A stretch of 64,000 nt of DNA, from NCBI RefSeq assembly GCF_028389875.1, contig NC_084667.1, positions 56,894,570 through 56,958,569 of the forward strand, read 5' to 3'. The stretch's first letter is position 1. Every line of letters begins with the position of its first letter. Under the pieces are notes generated by a model. The model did not search any database. It saw nothing but the letters and a program-made list of their open reading frames with translations, and was not told the origin of the DNA. This stretch comes from Rhea pennata. Taxonomy: Eukaryota > Chordata > Aves > Rheiformes > Rheidae. Positions 11,836 to 23,400 of the stretch are shown piece by piece. The position numbers and the translations under genes are program-made.

Positions 11836-13422
11836 CCCAGGTGTTTAAATCTGAGCAGACTGATTGACAGAGATTAAATATTAGACAACAGAAATCGTAG
11901 GAATGCAGTTGAGTGCAGCATTGCATTGAACCAAAGGGGAAGGAAGGGAAAGAAAGCTTTTCTCTAAAGAATGTATGTTTTCTATTTAACAGCTATTTTT
12001 ATGCACAGAGACATGAAGGTGTATATAATGCTTTGGGGTTTTTTTAAAACTTTTTTAAAAGAGCTTTAAATCCCAATTTAAACAGCTAGTTCATTAGAAA
12101 ATTGCTTTTACGTTATTGTACTAAGGCAATTATGATATTGGCTTCAATTGATAATAGCATCTGACCTTATAGAAGAAAATAAATTTGACCAAATCAAGGA
12201 TTGTCCTGCAACTAAACTAGTAACTTATCTTTGCATACAAATTAGATATTCCTAGTAGGTTATCTGCAGTTGTAAGGCATTTATGGGTTTCATTTCTTTA
12301 AATTTGAATGTCTCAAACTTGAAGAAACTTTAGCAGAAATATTTCACTTTAGGTGTCTAAAAGCTGGATTTTTGACTGCACATTTTTAAGGGATGGGTAT
12401 GCAGCATTGCAAATGAACAACTACCTCCACTTGAGTTTATTAAAAAAAAAAAATCAGCAAGCTGCTTTTTAAATTTGTATTTTAGAAATAAGATTACTTT
12501 TATCCTTATTTCTTGGATCATGTTAACATGAGTATTTTAGTTTGCCTGTTTTATCTTTGACCATATAGAACAGAGCACAAATCTCTTCTAAATATCTTAT
12601 AATTGCAGTTTTAGTACATACATATATATTTGCTGCAGCCAGTTTCTCCATATTGAGTGAATTAGAATGCTGTTCCGTTTTGCCAAGTTTCAGCTAATAC
12701 CACTCCTTTCTGTTCCCGTAAAAAGGGTAAGCTGGAATAGGTGCAATCCTTAATGACTTTTCACAAGAATAAAACTACATAATTTGGATGAATTAACATT
12801 CAGTCTGAATAAGATTATTTCTGGATTAATTCCAGTTATTTTGCTGGATTAATTTTAGATTAGTGTTGATAGGACTAGCATCAGAATCTGGGCCACTGCC
12901 TTTTAAATACTACAAAAATAAATTGAAATGTATGATGTAACCCTTCTCCAGTTTTATGTCCATCTGGTTGGTAATGACCAGAATAATGAAGTCAGTCACC
13001 CAGAACAAAGGATAATGCAGTCAGTCCTGATATAATGCAGGAGAGGTACTGAATAACTTATTAGTGTTTGCATCAAGTCCAAATTTTTATTTTAATTAGG
13101 GACAACCAATGTAAATAGTAAATACCCATGGGACAAAATTGGCGTTGCCTTTGTCTGGCTTATATAAAATTCCAAGGAATAGTAAAGGGGTAGTGTGTCA
13201 AAATCCTGTCACTGTCTCCATTATCATTTATCTTCTATATGTTATATAGAAAACTGTGAAATGCTTTACCTGTTTTACTGTATGAAAGTAGGGAATTTTG
13301 GGGGGGCTTTCAAGTGATATAGCTGTGTTCAAGAGATGCCAAGTATTAGGAAATAGCAATGACAGAAAAGCATTTTGTGTTTACTTGTTTTTAACATGCT
13401 TATTTTTTAGGTAATGTTACTG

Positions 13423-13442
13423 TACCTTGACAAACATGCTAG
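13423..13442 (+). other. EML1: U12-type branch site and 3' splice site
   Basis: TACCTTGAC followed by AAACATGCTAG. The branch element fits the minor-spliceosome consensus at its usual short distance from the 3' splice site. A U2-like acceptor, TATTTTTTAG at 13,401-13,410, lies 32 bases upstream and has the polypyrimidine tract that this site lacks. Confidence 0.78.
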
Positions 13443-13592
13443 CTATGGATATAGGGGTCGGGACTGCCGCAGTAATCTGTATCTCCTTCCAACGGGTGAA
13501 ACTGTGTATTTCATTGCATCGGTAGTTGTGTTATTCAATGTTGAAGAACAGCTTCAGAGACATTACACCGGTCATAATGATGATGTGAAGTG
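13443..13592 (+). CDS. EML1: EML1 exon: HELP motif
   Basis: Encodes the HELP (hydrophobic EML protein) motif, starting YGYRGRDCRSNLYLLPTGE and continuing FIASVVVLFNVEEQLQRHY to GHNDDVK, about residues 226-276. In EML structures this segment packs into the first beta-propeller of the tubulin-binding TAPE domain. Exon end K-TG|GTGAGT leaves the Cys codon split with the next exon (TG|C). Compared with mammalian EML1 as I remember it, there is a Ser for Asn in the CRxN segment and Phe for Tyr in VVLxN. Confidence 0.95.
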
Positions 13593-15742
13593 GTGAGTCT
13601 CCTGTGACACTTCTTTTCTCGTGAAATAGTGTCTGCGACTTCATCTTTTGCCCTTTCTTGTGTATAGCTTTCGAAAGAGAATTCTAACGATTAGAAGTCT
13701 TGAGTTGCATGCTGGTGCCTGATGGCTAGTCTGCACAATCGGATGACGTTGTGATTGTAGTTGTAGAAAGAATGCCCAGTATAGCTGTACTCTAGTCAGC
13801 ACAAGACACGACTACTGTCAGGACATGATGGCACAGGCTTTTAAGATATCCAAGTATCCACCTGAAGGGAGCCTGTGTTTGCTTGGAAACGTACCTTGAA
13901 GACTCTGCTGCCATATGTGCTGTGCTACTTACTTTACAGCTAGTTTGGATGTATCTATGTGCAATTTGGCTTATTGATGATGTCCAAATGACTACTTCTT
14001 TCTCTGTCCCATATTTACTGTTTACATAGAGCATACGGAAGAGTAGAAATCTGACTTCTGACCTGCAGATCTGCTCGTTTTCGTTAATCTGTGTTTAGGA
14101 TAATTTGACATTAATTTCTTCTTTAGGCTCACCTGTTAGTATTTATACATTCATGCTTCTCTTCCCTGTTGTAAATAGGATTGAATAATTCAACTTCATC
14201 TAGGTCAGGGTGCCAAATAAATACAGGTCCTTCAAACTGGATATAACCAAAACGGTTTTAATCTCATCTACAGTCCTCCTGGAAGTCTTCAGGCATGTCT
14301 ATATCATGGCAGACACCTTGCAATCTAGTCTGGAGCGCTCTGGTTTGTTCATACAGCCTAATGTCATGCAGACATGCCTGCTTGGACTTCAAAGTGATTA
14401 GCTCTGTTCAAGCTTAGAGAATGGTAGGTGTGAGGAAGTATCAGTAGCAGTAAACCACAATATAAATAAACATACGGTTTATCTGAACAGTATCTGTCTG
14501 CTTGTTGGGTGCAGCTCAAACAAGCACCAGGATTATCTGATGGGCCCTAAAGTGTGAAATGAGTTTGACGTCCCTTCTTTAGATTAGGCATTATGAAACA
14601 CCTGTTGTCCATGAAAGCCGAAAATAGAACTGATAATCAAATCTGGTTGCACTGTGAGCATGTTTCATTAAATCATATTATTCATACAATCTAGTTGTTT
14701 TACAGGGAGATTTTAACCTGGATCTGTTCCATCTCATTTCTTTCCTTCCAATTTTCTGACTCTGTAGATATTTCAGAGCATTCAGGTTTATTAGAAAGGG
14801 CATACAGTTTTGCATTATAAAGCTGAATGAATTATTGCCACTGTTCATTTTGCACATCACTTTGCTTCTAGAACTATATGAAGAGCTACCATGAAAAAAG
14901 AATTGAGATAGAATTTAGGACAAATGTAGACTATATTCCAGGCATTCCTTAAATACAAATTTGAGATTGTTTATACTTAGAGGCATGAGTTATTGATCAG
15001 TTTTATAAATCTCAATTTTGTTTCTGTGAATCAGATGATGTAATTTCTGTACCCTAGTTCATTCTTACTAAAGAATTTTTTTACCTTTTAAAAAATATTA
15101 GGGAGAAGATGATGGACTTTTTTTTTAAGCTCAGACTTTAATAACTGCCTTCCTCTTCTGGAAAAATATCATCGATTAGAATCATCTTGCCTGATTGCAG
15201 GTGTCTAACTTAGCTAGATATCTAAGTTCTTGTAAGAGTCCTGGAATATCTGGACAGTACAGTCAGTAGAGTCTAGAGAGCAATTTGTCTTATGTTTGAG
15301 TAGGTGTGTCTCTTTGGTCTGGAGGATTGTTGGCTGGACTACATGGGCTGTACTGACTAGATCTCTACCCACTCTGATGCGAGGTATCTAAAGCTAGATA
15401 ATTAGCTCAAATTGTAAACTCCATATATATTGCAATCATCTAAATATAGATGAGGTGAATATCAATATAAGTAACACTGGTGCTGGTATAGATATGTGTT
15501 TGAGGTATTAGGGCTTAAGCAAATCACTGCTTTGTTTGTAAGGGAACAGTTTGAATAAGAGAGCATGAAAATTGTTTTGTAGGTTCTGTTTATAGGTGTA
15601 TTAAATAAATAGGTATATTAAATTTACATATCTATTAGGTATTTTATGACTAAAGGCTACTTATTACAGGCTCAAGCAAAAGTATAATAGGAAATATAAT
15701 CAGTAGCTTGAAGTTTGACCTTTTCTTGTTTTTCTTTTCTAG
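13593..15742 (+). other. EML1: EML1 intron
   Basis: A 2.15 kb intron, GTGAGT to TTTCTTTTCTAG. It contains an imperfect inverted repeat at 14,282-14,390, listed separately. No RNA gene or open frame of note. Confidence 0.75.
14282..14390. repeat. Imperfect inverted repeat
   Basis: The left arm (14,282-14,300, GAAGTC..AGGCATGTCT) is complementary to the right arm (14,370-14,390, AGACATGCCT..GACTTC), with a small asymmetry in the middle of each arm and about 69 bases between them. It could be a remnant of a palindromic DNA transposon or a chance hairpin. Confidence 0.5.
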
Positions 15743-15812
15743 CCTAGCTGTCCATCCTGATAGGATCACTATAGCAACAGGTCAAGTTGCAGGTACATCC
15801 AAAGATGGAAAA
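15743..15812 (+). CDS. EML1: EML1 exon: first WD repeat (LAVHPDRI)
   Basis: Completes the Cys codon, then encodes LAVHPDRITIATGQVAGTS and ends KDGK, about residues 277-299, the first blade region of the N-terminal propeller. Acceptor TTTTCTAG, donor AAA|GTGAGT; 70 nt. It is identical to the mammalian peptide I recall. Confidence 0.95.
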
Positions 15813-17645
15813 GTGAGTGACCCCTTTGCTGGCATACTATTTGTTGTATTTCACAAGAATATATTGCCAAGAAGATACTTAGTTTTCAAATTGCAGTTAA
15901 ATTGGTCTTAAATGTTAGGAATGAGCACAAACACAGTTTCACTTGAGAATATATTTTGCAGCATATCAAAGTTAGCCAATCCCATTATCAAGGATCATTC
16001 AGTCATTTCTTCTTCTGTTACTTACACAGACCAAAGGTAATTTTGGAGTTAGTCTCCCAAAGAGACATGGAACGCTGGCCCTAGAGGGGACACCTGAGAG
16101 GGAAGTGGGGCCTGGGAAAAGGAAAAGGAGAAGCAGAAGAGATTTAATTGGACAGTAACAAGTTCATTTCTGACCACAACTGCCAAAAACAAAGCACAAG
16201 AAAGAATGGCTTTGGGTTATTTACTGAAAAATGAATCTTTTCTTATTCTTGCCATTGTGAAGCCTGGTTTTAAGGTAGGAATTCAGTCAGACAGAAGATG
16301 GTTCTTGCCCCTAACATAAGTGAGAAAGAATAGATAGAAGCAGAGGAAAAGGTTGCTTAGTTGATTCTATGGCCAAGCTATTGCAAAATTTTTGGTAGAT
16401 GTCATCGAAGAAGAATTATAAGGAAGGATTTAAAAAAGGATTATCAATAGGCTAGCTAGGTGTAAATGAAGAAAATAAAATCTCAGTCACACATTACAAG
16501 GTTTATGTGAAGATAACTTAGTTGAGTAAGATGAACTCACTTTAAAATTTTGTTGTGTGTTTGAGAAATCTCTGGGCTTTATTCTTTTAACTTTGTAAGT
16601 ACAGTTACTCACCATTATATTTTTGAAATAAGCTATAAGGGTTTGATACCTATGCTTGAGGAGAAGGTGGTATATAATCTTATATAAAAGCCATTTCTAT
16701 ACCTGAGGTACAGGGGTGTTTTTGATTTAAGGACAATTTCCCTGCTTATGATCAATGAGAGGGAGAGGCTGATGGCTGTTGCTTTCAGTTATTGTAAAAA
16801 ACCTTTTATTAGTTTCTGTTGAAAGGGCAGGGAAAATGGAAATAAAATGAAAAATGCCCTTTGCTGTTTTCCTGCAAAGGTCGAACATACAGTTTTAAAT
16901 TCCTAACTGCTTTCATATAAAGCTTCATCAACATGTACTTGCTGGGACTGCCCTCTAGTGGATTTGAGAAGCATTTCTGTCTTCGTGTTGAACCACTGTG
17001 TGAGGCTCTCTTTGTGTTGCAAAAGTCGGGGAATGGTTAAGAAAAAAGGGAAACCACATAAATTTCATAGGGAGACGCTCCGGGGCAATGTATGTATAAT
17101 GATACATACCTCGAGTTTTATGTTAAAAATAAAAAACTTGTTCTGACTATGATTGTAAAGAAGAATCTGAAGATACAATCTTTTCCATGGCCATTTTTAT
17201 GATTTTGAAATTAGTTACACTTTAGAAATTTTTAATCTTCTTTATTTACTTACTGTTTGACAATGACCATAATCTTGTTTGCAATGGTTTAAACAGATAA
17301 TCCTGGACTAACCCTAGGTCCCATGTCACAAGGTTATCAACAATTTTCACTTAATGAAACATGTCTCAGTACCCATTAACTTCACTGAATTAACAACTGT
17401 CAGTATTACTTGTCAGTACAGTATTTCAAGTCTGTTCAGTCTGAATATTCAATCCCAGATATTGGTCCTGGTCAGAGTTCTTATTTGTAGCATATCTATG
17501 CTTAAACAGCCATTCTAGAGAATTTCTGATAACTTTCCTGCCTTAAATTGAGTTAAAATGTTTCTCGGGTGTATTCTCATTTTTTAAATCTTGGTATTTT
17601 TCACCAACATTGTTTCAGCTGCTATTTCTGTGTCTATTTTTATAG
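15813..17645 (+). other. EML1: EML1 intron
   Basis: A 1.8 kb AT-rich intron ending TTTTTATAG. No repeat family, RNA gene or further exon recognised. Confidence 0.75.
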
Positions 17646-17756
17646 CAATTACCACCACATGTACGTGTCTGGGATTCTGTTACTCTGAATACACTGCATG
17701 TCATTGGAATGGGTTTTTTTGACCGAGCTGTCACTTGCATTGCTTTTTCTAAATCT
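17646..17756 (+). CDS. EML1: EML1 exon: WD repeat, VRVWDSVTLNTLHVIG
   Basis: In-phase 111-nt exon encoding QLPPHVRVWDSV, then LNTLHVIGMGFFDRA up to AFSKS, about residues 300-336. RVWDS is the WD-type blade terminus and FFDRAVTCIAFSKS starts the next blade. Donor TCT|GTAAGT is strong. Confidence 0.95.
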
Positions 17757-18929
17757 GTAAGTAAATGAATAGTCATACATATCAAGAATACGTACCAAAC
17801 AGGTCTTTGAAGTCTTTCAGATTTAGCTTCCTTGACCAAGCTTTCTCTTCTCCTTAGCTTCCAAGGTGTGCTTTCTGGGCACAGTCTTTCTCAGCTTCCT
17901 CTTTAGAAGAGGAACTTTTGAAGTCCAATTGTTTCAGACAGTTTTTATCATTATTAAAGCTAGCAATATCTCAAGAGTCTCAGAGGTCTGTCTTATGCAT
18001 ACCATAAAATACAATTAATTTTTTCAGGGACAGACAATTGGAAAGGTACTTGTATTCCAGAAATTTCAGTATCTTTACTTTTTCCCTTTAATCTTCTCAT
18101 TACATTTCTCCCTTTAAAAAAGGAAAAAAGAGTTGTTCTATTTCTGCAGCTATTCTTTTCTGTGCATTAAGTGTATAAAATTTGCCTTTTATGATGACAG
18201 ATACCCCTGATTTAGATTCTAGAAAATGGGGCTCACATATTAGTAGAAAAATGTTTTGCCTGAAAGCAGCAAAAAGCATATGAAAAAAGGATTGCTGAGA
18301 ATCAGAATCCGCTATTGTTAGCCTTCTGTCAGCACCCTTCAAACTCTGATCTATCAAGGAGGTAAAAAAGATGACACAAAATGTATTCAAGTGCCATATA
18401 GAAACGTGAGTTTATAATCTGACACACAGAAGCCTAGAAGCCTTCAGTGGAGAGGAAAATATATAAGCCCTCGATGTATTGTGATGATTTATGCTAGTTG
18501 TCAGAAAAGTGTTTTCAAAAAGGAGAGGACTAATTTTTGTGTTTCATGGGCAAAATTTATTTTGGTGAAAATTTCCACAAACATTTGGAATATCAAGAGA
18601 ATACTCTGTACATATCTAACTAGATGAGGAATAGTGTACTTATAATGGAGGAATACTACTGACGTTATCCATGAGAAAGCAGAAGTGTTTAACGTGTTTG
18701 CTTTATGCTGTGATTTCACAGTCATAGCTTAGCCTATTTTGAGCATTATTTGCCATCCCATCACCGTACTGCTTATCTCTTTCTAAACAGCCCCCTCTTC
18801 AGGCTATTTATTCCTGTCTCTCTCCCACCTCCTGGGCTGTACTGAAACTGGTATTTTTGTAGCTGCACCTGGGAAGTTTATTAGGGACCTGATCCATCGG
18901 GAAAACATCCAACCTACCTTATTTTTTTA

Positions 18930-18998
18930 TATATGTATAAAAATATATATATATATTTCATATATATATATATATATAAGAGAAAAGAGAGAGAGAGA
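18930..18998. repeat. TA-rich microsatellite followed by GA repeat
   Basis: Two interrupted (TA)n blocks separated by TTTCA, followed by AGAGAAAAGAGAGAGAGAG. The short open frame that covers it is a product of the repeat. Confidence 0.85.
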
Positions 18999-19549
18999 AG
19001 AAGAAGCAGGGTTAGTTTGGCTCTCTTTTCCGAATGGATCCATTCCCCAAACATGCTCACACTATATTGTCAAAACTTTTGTTCTTGCCCAGCTCAAGAG
19101 GCAGCAACACATGACGGTGGTGTGGGTGTCAGGAAAGGGACGGTTTGTATCAGTTTTGGTGCCAAAGGCTTGCTTGTGTAACCACAGTCTCATTCTGCAT
19201 CTGCAAGGTCATCTGCAATCACAGCTAACATAGTCAATGCCAGGAACAGTGGGGTAAAAAACATATTCAAATGGCTTGAAAAGCAATTAGGCATTGCTTG
19301 ATTTCACTGTAGACACAAAGCTAGGAGTTAACTCAAATCGTCTGAAGAAAACAATCTGTAAAATTACCTTCCAGATAGCTGCTACTTGGAAAAAGATCTA
19401 GTTGTTATACATTAATGACCTAATGACCATATTTTGGGTAGGGTATTTTGGGATGAACAGATGCATCGTCACTAAGACCTGTGATGTCAGTCTGCTCCCC
19501 TCAGCTCAAGTAGTCTGTGGTCCTTCAGACTTTGGATTCAGACTTCAGA

Positions 19550-19900
19550 AAAATGGGTATTATCTGGAGAAAAGACTAGCTAATATAATGCAAGAAGAAA
19601 GACTGAAGGAGTTAGGGTCATTACAATTAGGAAAGCACAGAATGATAGAATTTATAACTATAAAAAATACATCTATAAGGAGTAAATTCTCATTACTTCC
19701 CTTGTTCCCCAATTTTGTTCCATTATTGCTTGATAAAGAATAGATTATTCCCCATGTCCGTAGTAGCTCTAACAAGAAGTAACTGCTTTAAACTGCAATG
19801 AAAGAAATTCACTTCAGTCATCAGGAAAAGCTTTCTTAATAGTGTGGTGATGTGTAGACTGCCTTGGGAAGTTACATCACTGAAAGCTTAAAGAAGGTAC
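19550..19900 (+). mobile_element. Ancient CR1-type LINE fragment (3' end of ORF2)
   Basis: Degenerate sequence with the order of phrases found in the 3' part of CR1 elements of reptiles and birds: GACTGAAGGAGTTAGGGT, then CCCCATGTCC, then AACAAGAAGTAACTGC, GGAAAAGCTTTCTTAAT and GACTGCCTTGGGAAGTT. These correspond to the CR1 family segments about being assigned from memory of the consensus. All frames are broken and no terminal repeats are seen, so it is inactive. Confidence 0.6.
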
Positions 19901-20139
19901 CTACCTCATTCCTCACAAACTGTATTTTTCTACAGTTTCTCCTGAGAGTACCTCTTCTATATCCCTTGTTTAAGCTCTATTTTTCAATGATCCTTTAAAG
20001 TGCTGTATTTCATGAAGGTCTATGGGATAACTAAAAATATAACAACTTCACCTATGCAGAATTGTTTATTTTTATGGGTATTTATGTGTTTCTAATATTG
20101 GCTTATGGATGCATTAATATTTTCCCTGTTTTTCTTTAG

Positions 20140-20235
20140 AATGGAGGAAGTAGCCTGTGCTCAGTGGATGACTCAAATGACCATGTGCTTTCTGTGTGGG
20201 ACTGGCAGAAAGAGGAAAAGCTGGCAGATGTCAAG
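20140..20235 (+). CDS. EML1: EML1 exon: WD repeat, VLSVWDWQKEEKL
   Basis: Encodes NGGSSLCSVDDSNDHVLSVW and on to LADVK, about residues 337-368. VLSVWDWQK is a canonical blade terminus. Acceptor TTTCTTTAG is good. The donor AAG|GTGTTG is weak for a U2 site, but no better in-frame donor is nearby, and the join to the next exon (CSNEAVF) restores the family sequence. Confidence 0.94.
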
Positions 20236-20792
20236 GTGTTGCAATAAGATATTTTGTGTACTGCTACTTGCTTGTATGTAGATCTGGATTTCTTGTCATA
20301 AAATGTCTATATTTAACTTCTTGTGCCTTTTTAACATTTTCATTTTATAAAAGGCAAAGAATATGAAGAAAAGGATTCTTTCCTCTTACTGTTAAGATTA
20401 TCTTAATAACTTTTTTGCTGCTGTAGTCATGTTAGAATTTATTTTAAAAGTCTAGGATGCAATGATAGGAGCATGTGCAGAAAAGAAACATTTCAAACTA
20501 ATCTTGCTTTTCATATGGATCTTCCTCTCCTTATCAGACCATACTTTTGAAGGAAAACTTTTGATACTAACTTAAAAAATAAAAAATCATTTAACTTCAG
20601 TCTTTTTGCTTCAAAGTATTCTACCAAAATATTCCAGTATAATAAATAGAAATACAAACAATAATAAATGAATGGCTCAGTATTTTTCTTATATCTGGAG
20701 TTGATCAGTTTATGTAGCTAGAGGACCATTTTATATTGTGTGTTTTCTTTGAATTTAGATTTTGATACAATGTTTTTCTTTTCTTTTCCAAG
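20236..20792 (+). other. EML1: EML1 intron
   Basis: A 557-nt AT-rich intron. It starts with the weak donor GTGTTG and ends TTCTTTTCCAAG. Nothing else is visible. Confidence 0.78.
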
Positions 20793-20927
20793 TGCTCTAA
20801 TGAGGCTGTATTTGCTGCAGATTTTCACCCCACCGACACAAATATAATAGTTACTTGTGGAAAATCACACCTTTATTTTTGGACATTAGAAGGGAATTCC
20901 CTCATTAAAAAGCAAGGATTATTTGAG
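20793..20927 (+). CDS. EML1: EML1 exon: WD repeat, FHPTDTNIIVTCGKSHLYFW
   Basis: A 135-nt exon in phase 0 encoding CSNEAVFAADFHPTDTN, then IIVTCGKSHLYFWTLEG to KKQGLFE, about residues 369-413. DFHPTD and SHLYFW are hallmark blade strands in the first propeller of EML proteins. Donor GAG|GTAAAA. Confidence 0.95.
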
Positions 20928-22387
20928 GTAAAATAAACTATTTTCTTAATTTTATGTTTATAGTAATGGTACAATCCTGATGAAATAAGACTTAGTAATA
21001 TCTGAATAAATCAAAAAAAAAACTATTAAACATGCAGTTTTACAAAAATTCAAATAGCGTTCATGGCATGGCACAGAGAACCTTTTGATGGATTGCCACA
21101 ATGAAGTTTTGAAGTATAGTTCCCATTCTGTTCCTTACATGTCTTTTTCTATGTTCTTTATACTGCTCCCCAGCAGAAGAAAATTAAAACTGCATTAAAA
21201 CTATCTCTCCTCACCTCAGGTTAAAAAAAAAAGAAAGAAAGAAAACTATGCCTTTTTTTCCTTATCAGAGGGAAAACTTGCAAAACCTTATCTAATTCAA
21301 TTAAAAATTTTGTGAATATGAATATTCTTTCCTTTTTCTCTGTTCTGCTCAGATACATACACATATGTAGTTCAAATACAGATAGAGCTGGACACTATGT
21401 GGTAAATATCATTTTAATTTCAAGGTCTTGATTTGGTTTTGTTCTTAAATATAGACTAAGCTTTACAGCAGTTGCATGTGCAAATGAGAGAAGTTTGCAC
21501 TGACTGCAGATAACTACAGTAGGGCCTAGTTAACTGTTTGCTTGTGGAGTCATGACTTGAAAGTATAGTCAAAATAACTCCATCGCAATGTCAGCTTATA
21601 CACTCTGTGTGAAACAAGGATGAGATAATGCATTTAACTTTATTTTGTTTTGTTTTTCATTCATTTCTATCTTCTAAGCAACTAGAGAGATTTCTCCCTC
21701 TGTTATGATGCTATTATACCATATAGTTGCTGTAAATGTAAAATTGTGGCAGTCCTAGTTAATAACTGGTTCCAGTTACTTTAAGGGAGAAAGGAAACCA
21801 TAAAAATTCTTATTCAGCAAGTATTTTAAATAATGTCCTTAGAAGCTACTAGATAGTGCACGGATTTGTTCTCTTACTCATTTCCCAGTTTTGTTTTTGT
21901 CAGTATCTTAAATTTAGGGTCTTAAAGCAACATTTCCACTTCTGAACTTAGGAGTCAATCAAAAGATGATTTCTTAATTTATACTGCAGCTAATGTCTCT
22001 AGTAGAATATTCGGAGAAAAAGTAATAATAAAGTTTGTTTGCATCTTTGGTCATTTCCAAACGCTTGGAGCCTTTGGGGCTAGGAGGGAGCTGAGGGATT
22101 GAGAATATCCCAGGACATTCTTGGTCTTGTGCTAAAAGTTGGCAGGCCTTCTCGCTTGCTGCAGGAATGCAGCTGTAACGTACAGTATTGGGAGCCCAAC
22201 CTCAGCTGATGCATCTTTTACCCTTGCCTAGATTAATTGTTTAGACTGTAGGAGCGTGGTTAACTCCTGTGTAGACATTTAAGTAATACTAAAAGACTGT
22301 GAAAGACTAGACTGAATTACTCAAATGCATACAGTTAAAATGAACGGGTTGTGTGTTGCTGTGAGTTTGTTTTTTGTAACCACACAG
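20928..22387 (+). other. EML1: EML1 intron
   Basis: A 1.46 kb AT-rich intron ending TTTGTAACCACACAG. No repeat family or extra exon recognised. Confidence 0.75.
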
Positions 22388-22487
22388 AAACAAGAGAAGC
22401 CAAAGTTTGTCCTGTGTGTGACCTTTTCTGAAAATGGTGATACTATTACAGGAGACTCGAGCGGCAATATTTTGGTCTGGGGGAAAG
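22388..22487 (+). CDS. EML1: EML1 exon: WD repeat, SGNILVWGKG
   Basis: Encodes KQEKPKFVLCVTFSENGD, then TITGDSSGNILVWGK and the first base of a Gly codon, about residues 414-447. GDSSGNILVW is a blade terminus. The open frame continues past the donor (G|GTAAGA) by chance, and the downstream translation shows no EML similarity. Confidence 0.95.
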
Positions 22488-23400
22488 GTAAGACAAGACT
22501 GACGTTAATAGTGAGACCTTATTATAAAAAAATCGAATTTTTACATGATTGTAATCCCATTTTAGGAAGAATAACTTTTTTGTTTTTCTTGAATTCTTTG
22601 CCAAGACCAATCCAATTTTCTTACTAGCTTTTAAAAGAACATATGCCTGACTGCCCTGACAGAAAATACCGTAGAATGTGTTCCCTCTGGTCAAATGTTA
22701 AACCCTAGAGCTATGCCAGCAATTATGGCTTTTACTGACGTAAGGAATAGCAGGGAAAATTCATTTCTTTAATCAAGGTGATTGCAAGAATCACTGTTAA
22801 CGTAACTGATGATCTCCTATTCTCTCTCAATATAGTGTCTACAAAAATTGTACTTATATATTGACAAGTATTTTTGAAAAAGGAACAAGTAGCTTTAGTT
22901 ATTTCCCTAGGAAGTCAAGTGAGAATCTATGAAGATTTAATTGAATCCCTTAGCTTTATTAAAAAGGAATAACCAGACAGGACAAACTTCTTAAAAAGCC
23001 TGTTCTATTAAGAAAAGACTGTGTTAGGCATCAGCAGGCAATTCTTGCTTGAAGACAATAGTAACCACATCTTAAACATTCACTTACTGTAAATTACTGC
23101 CATGCAGAGGAGTAATGAGACTCCTCTGATGGAGGCCCTTTAGTAAGGGGAGGGGTATGGATGACAACTGCATCATATTTAGTCAGCGCCTTCTCTGATG
23201 ATGTTGGAGATAAAAGATAAAAGACCAGGGAAGCAACGTGGTGTGACTCATTTAGCAAGCAATGATCAATTATCTCCCCTCATCATTGTTGAATACAACC
23301 CTTGACGGGTAGAGAAATAAAAAAGATAAATAAAACAAAAGAAAAAATGAACTAGTAACCTAAATATTTCAGTAGTAATCTCTTTTCTCCATATATCCAG
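22488..23400 (+). other. EML1: EML1 intron
   Basis: A 913-nt intron from GTAAGA to CATATATCCAG. No feature apart from splice sites. Confidence 0.75.

Larger units (their letters stand above)
9518..13442 (+). other. EML1: EML1 intron, predicted U12-type (minor spliceosome)
   Basis: A 3.9 kb GT-AG intron. Its 5' end is GTATCCTTG, eight of nine bases of the U12 consensus. Near the 3' end, TACCTTGAC at 13,423-13,431 matches the U12 branch-site consensus (TTCCTTRAY), with the branch A at 13,430, 13 nt before the next exon. No polypyrimidine tract lies next to that AG, as is typical of minor introns. Inside are an A tract (11,155-11,178) and an isolated CpG-rich block, listed separately. Confidence 0.8.
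17757..20139 (+). other. EML1: EML1 intron with simple repeats and an old CR1 fragment
   Basis: A 2.4 kb intron. It holds a TA-rich/GA microsatellite (18,930-18,998) and a decayed LINE fragment (about 19,550-19,900), listed separately. The remainder shows nothing recognisable. Confidence 0.75.

Noticed and set aside
11289..11848. Long open frames on both strands over the intronic CpG block
   Set aside because: GC-rich DNA lacks stop codons by composition. The two frames overlap on opposite strands and neither shows a family signature. The nearby A tract has the wrong orientation for a minus-strand retrocopy.
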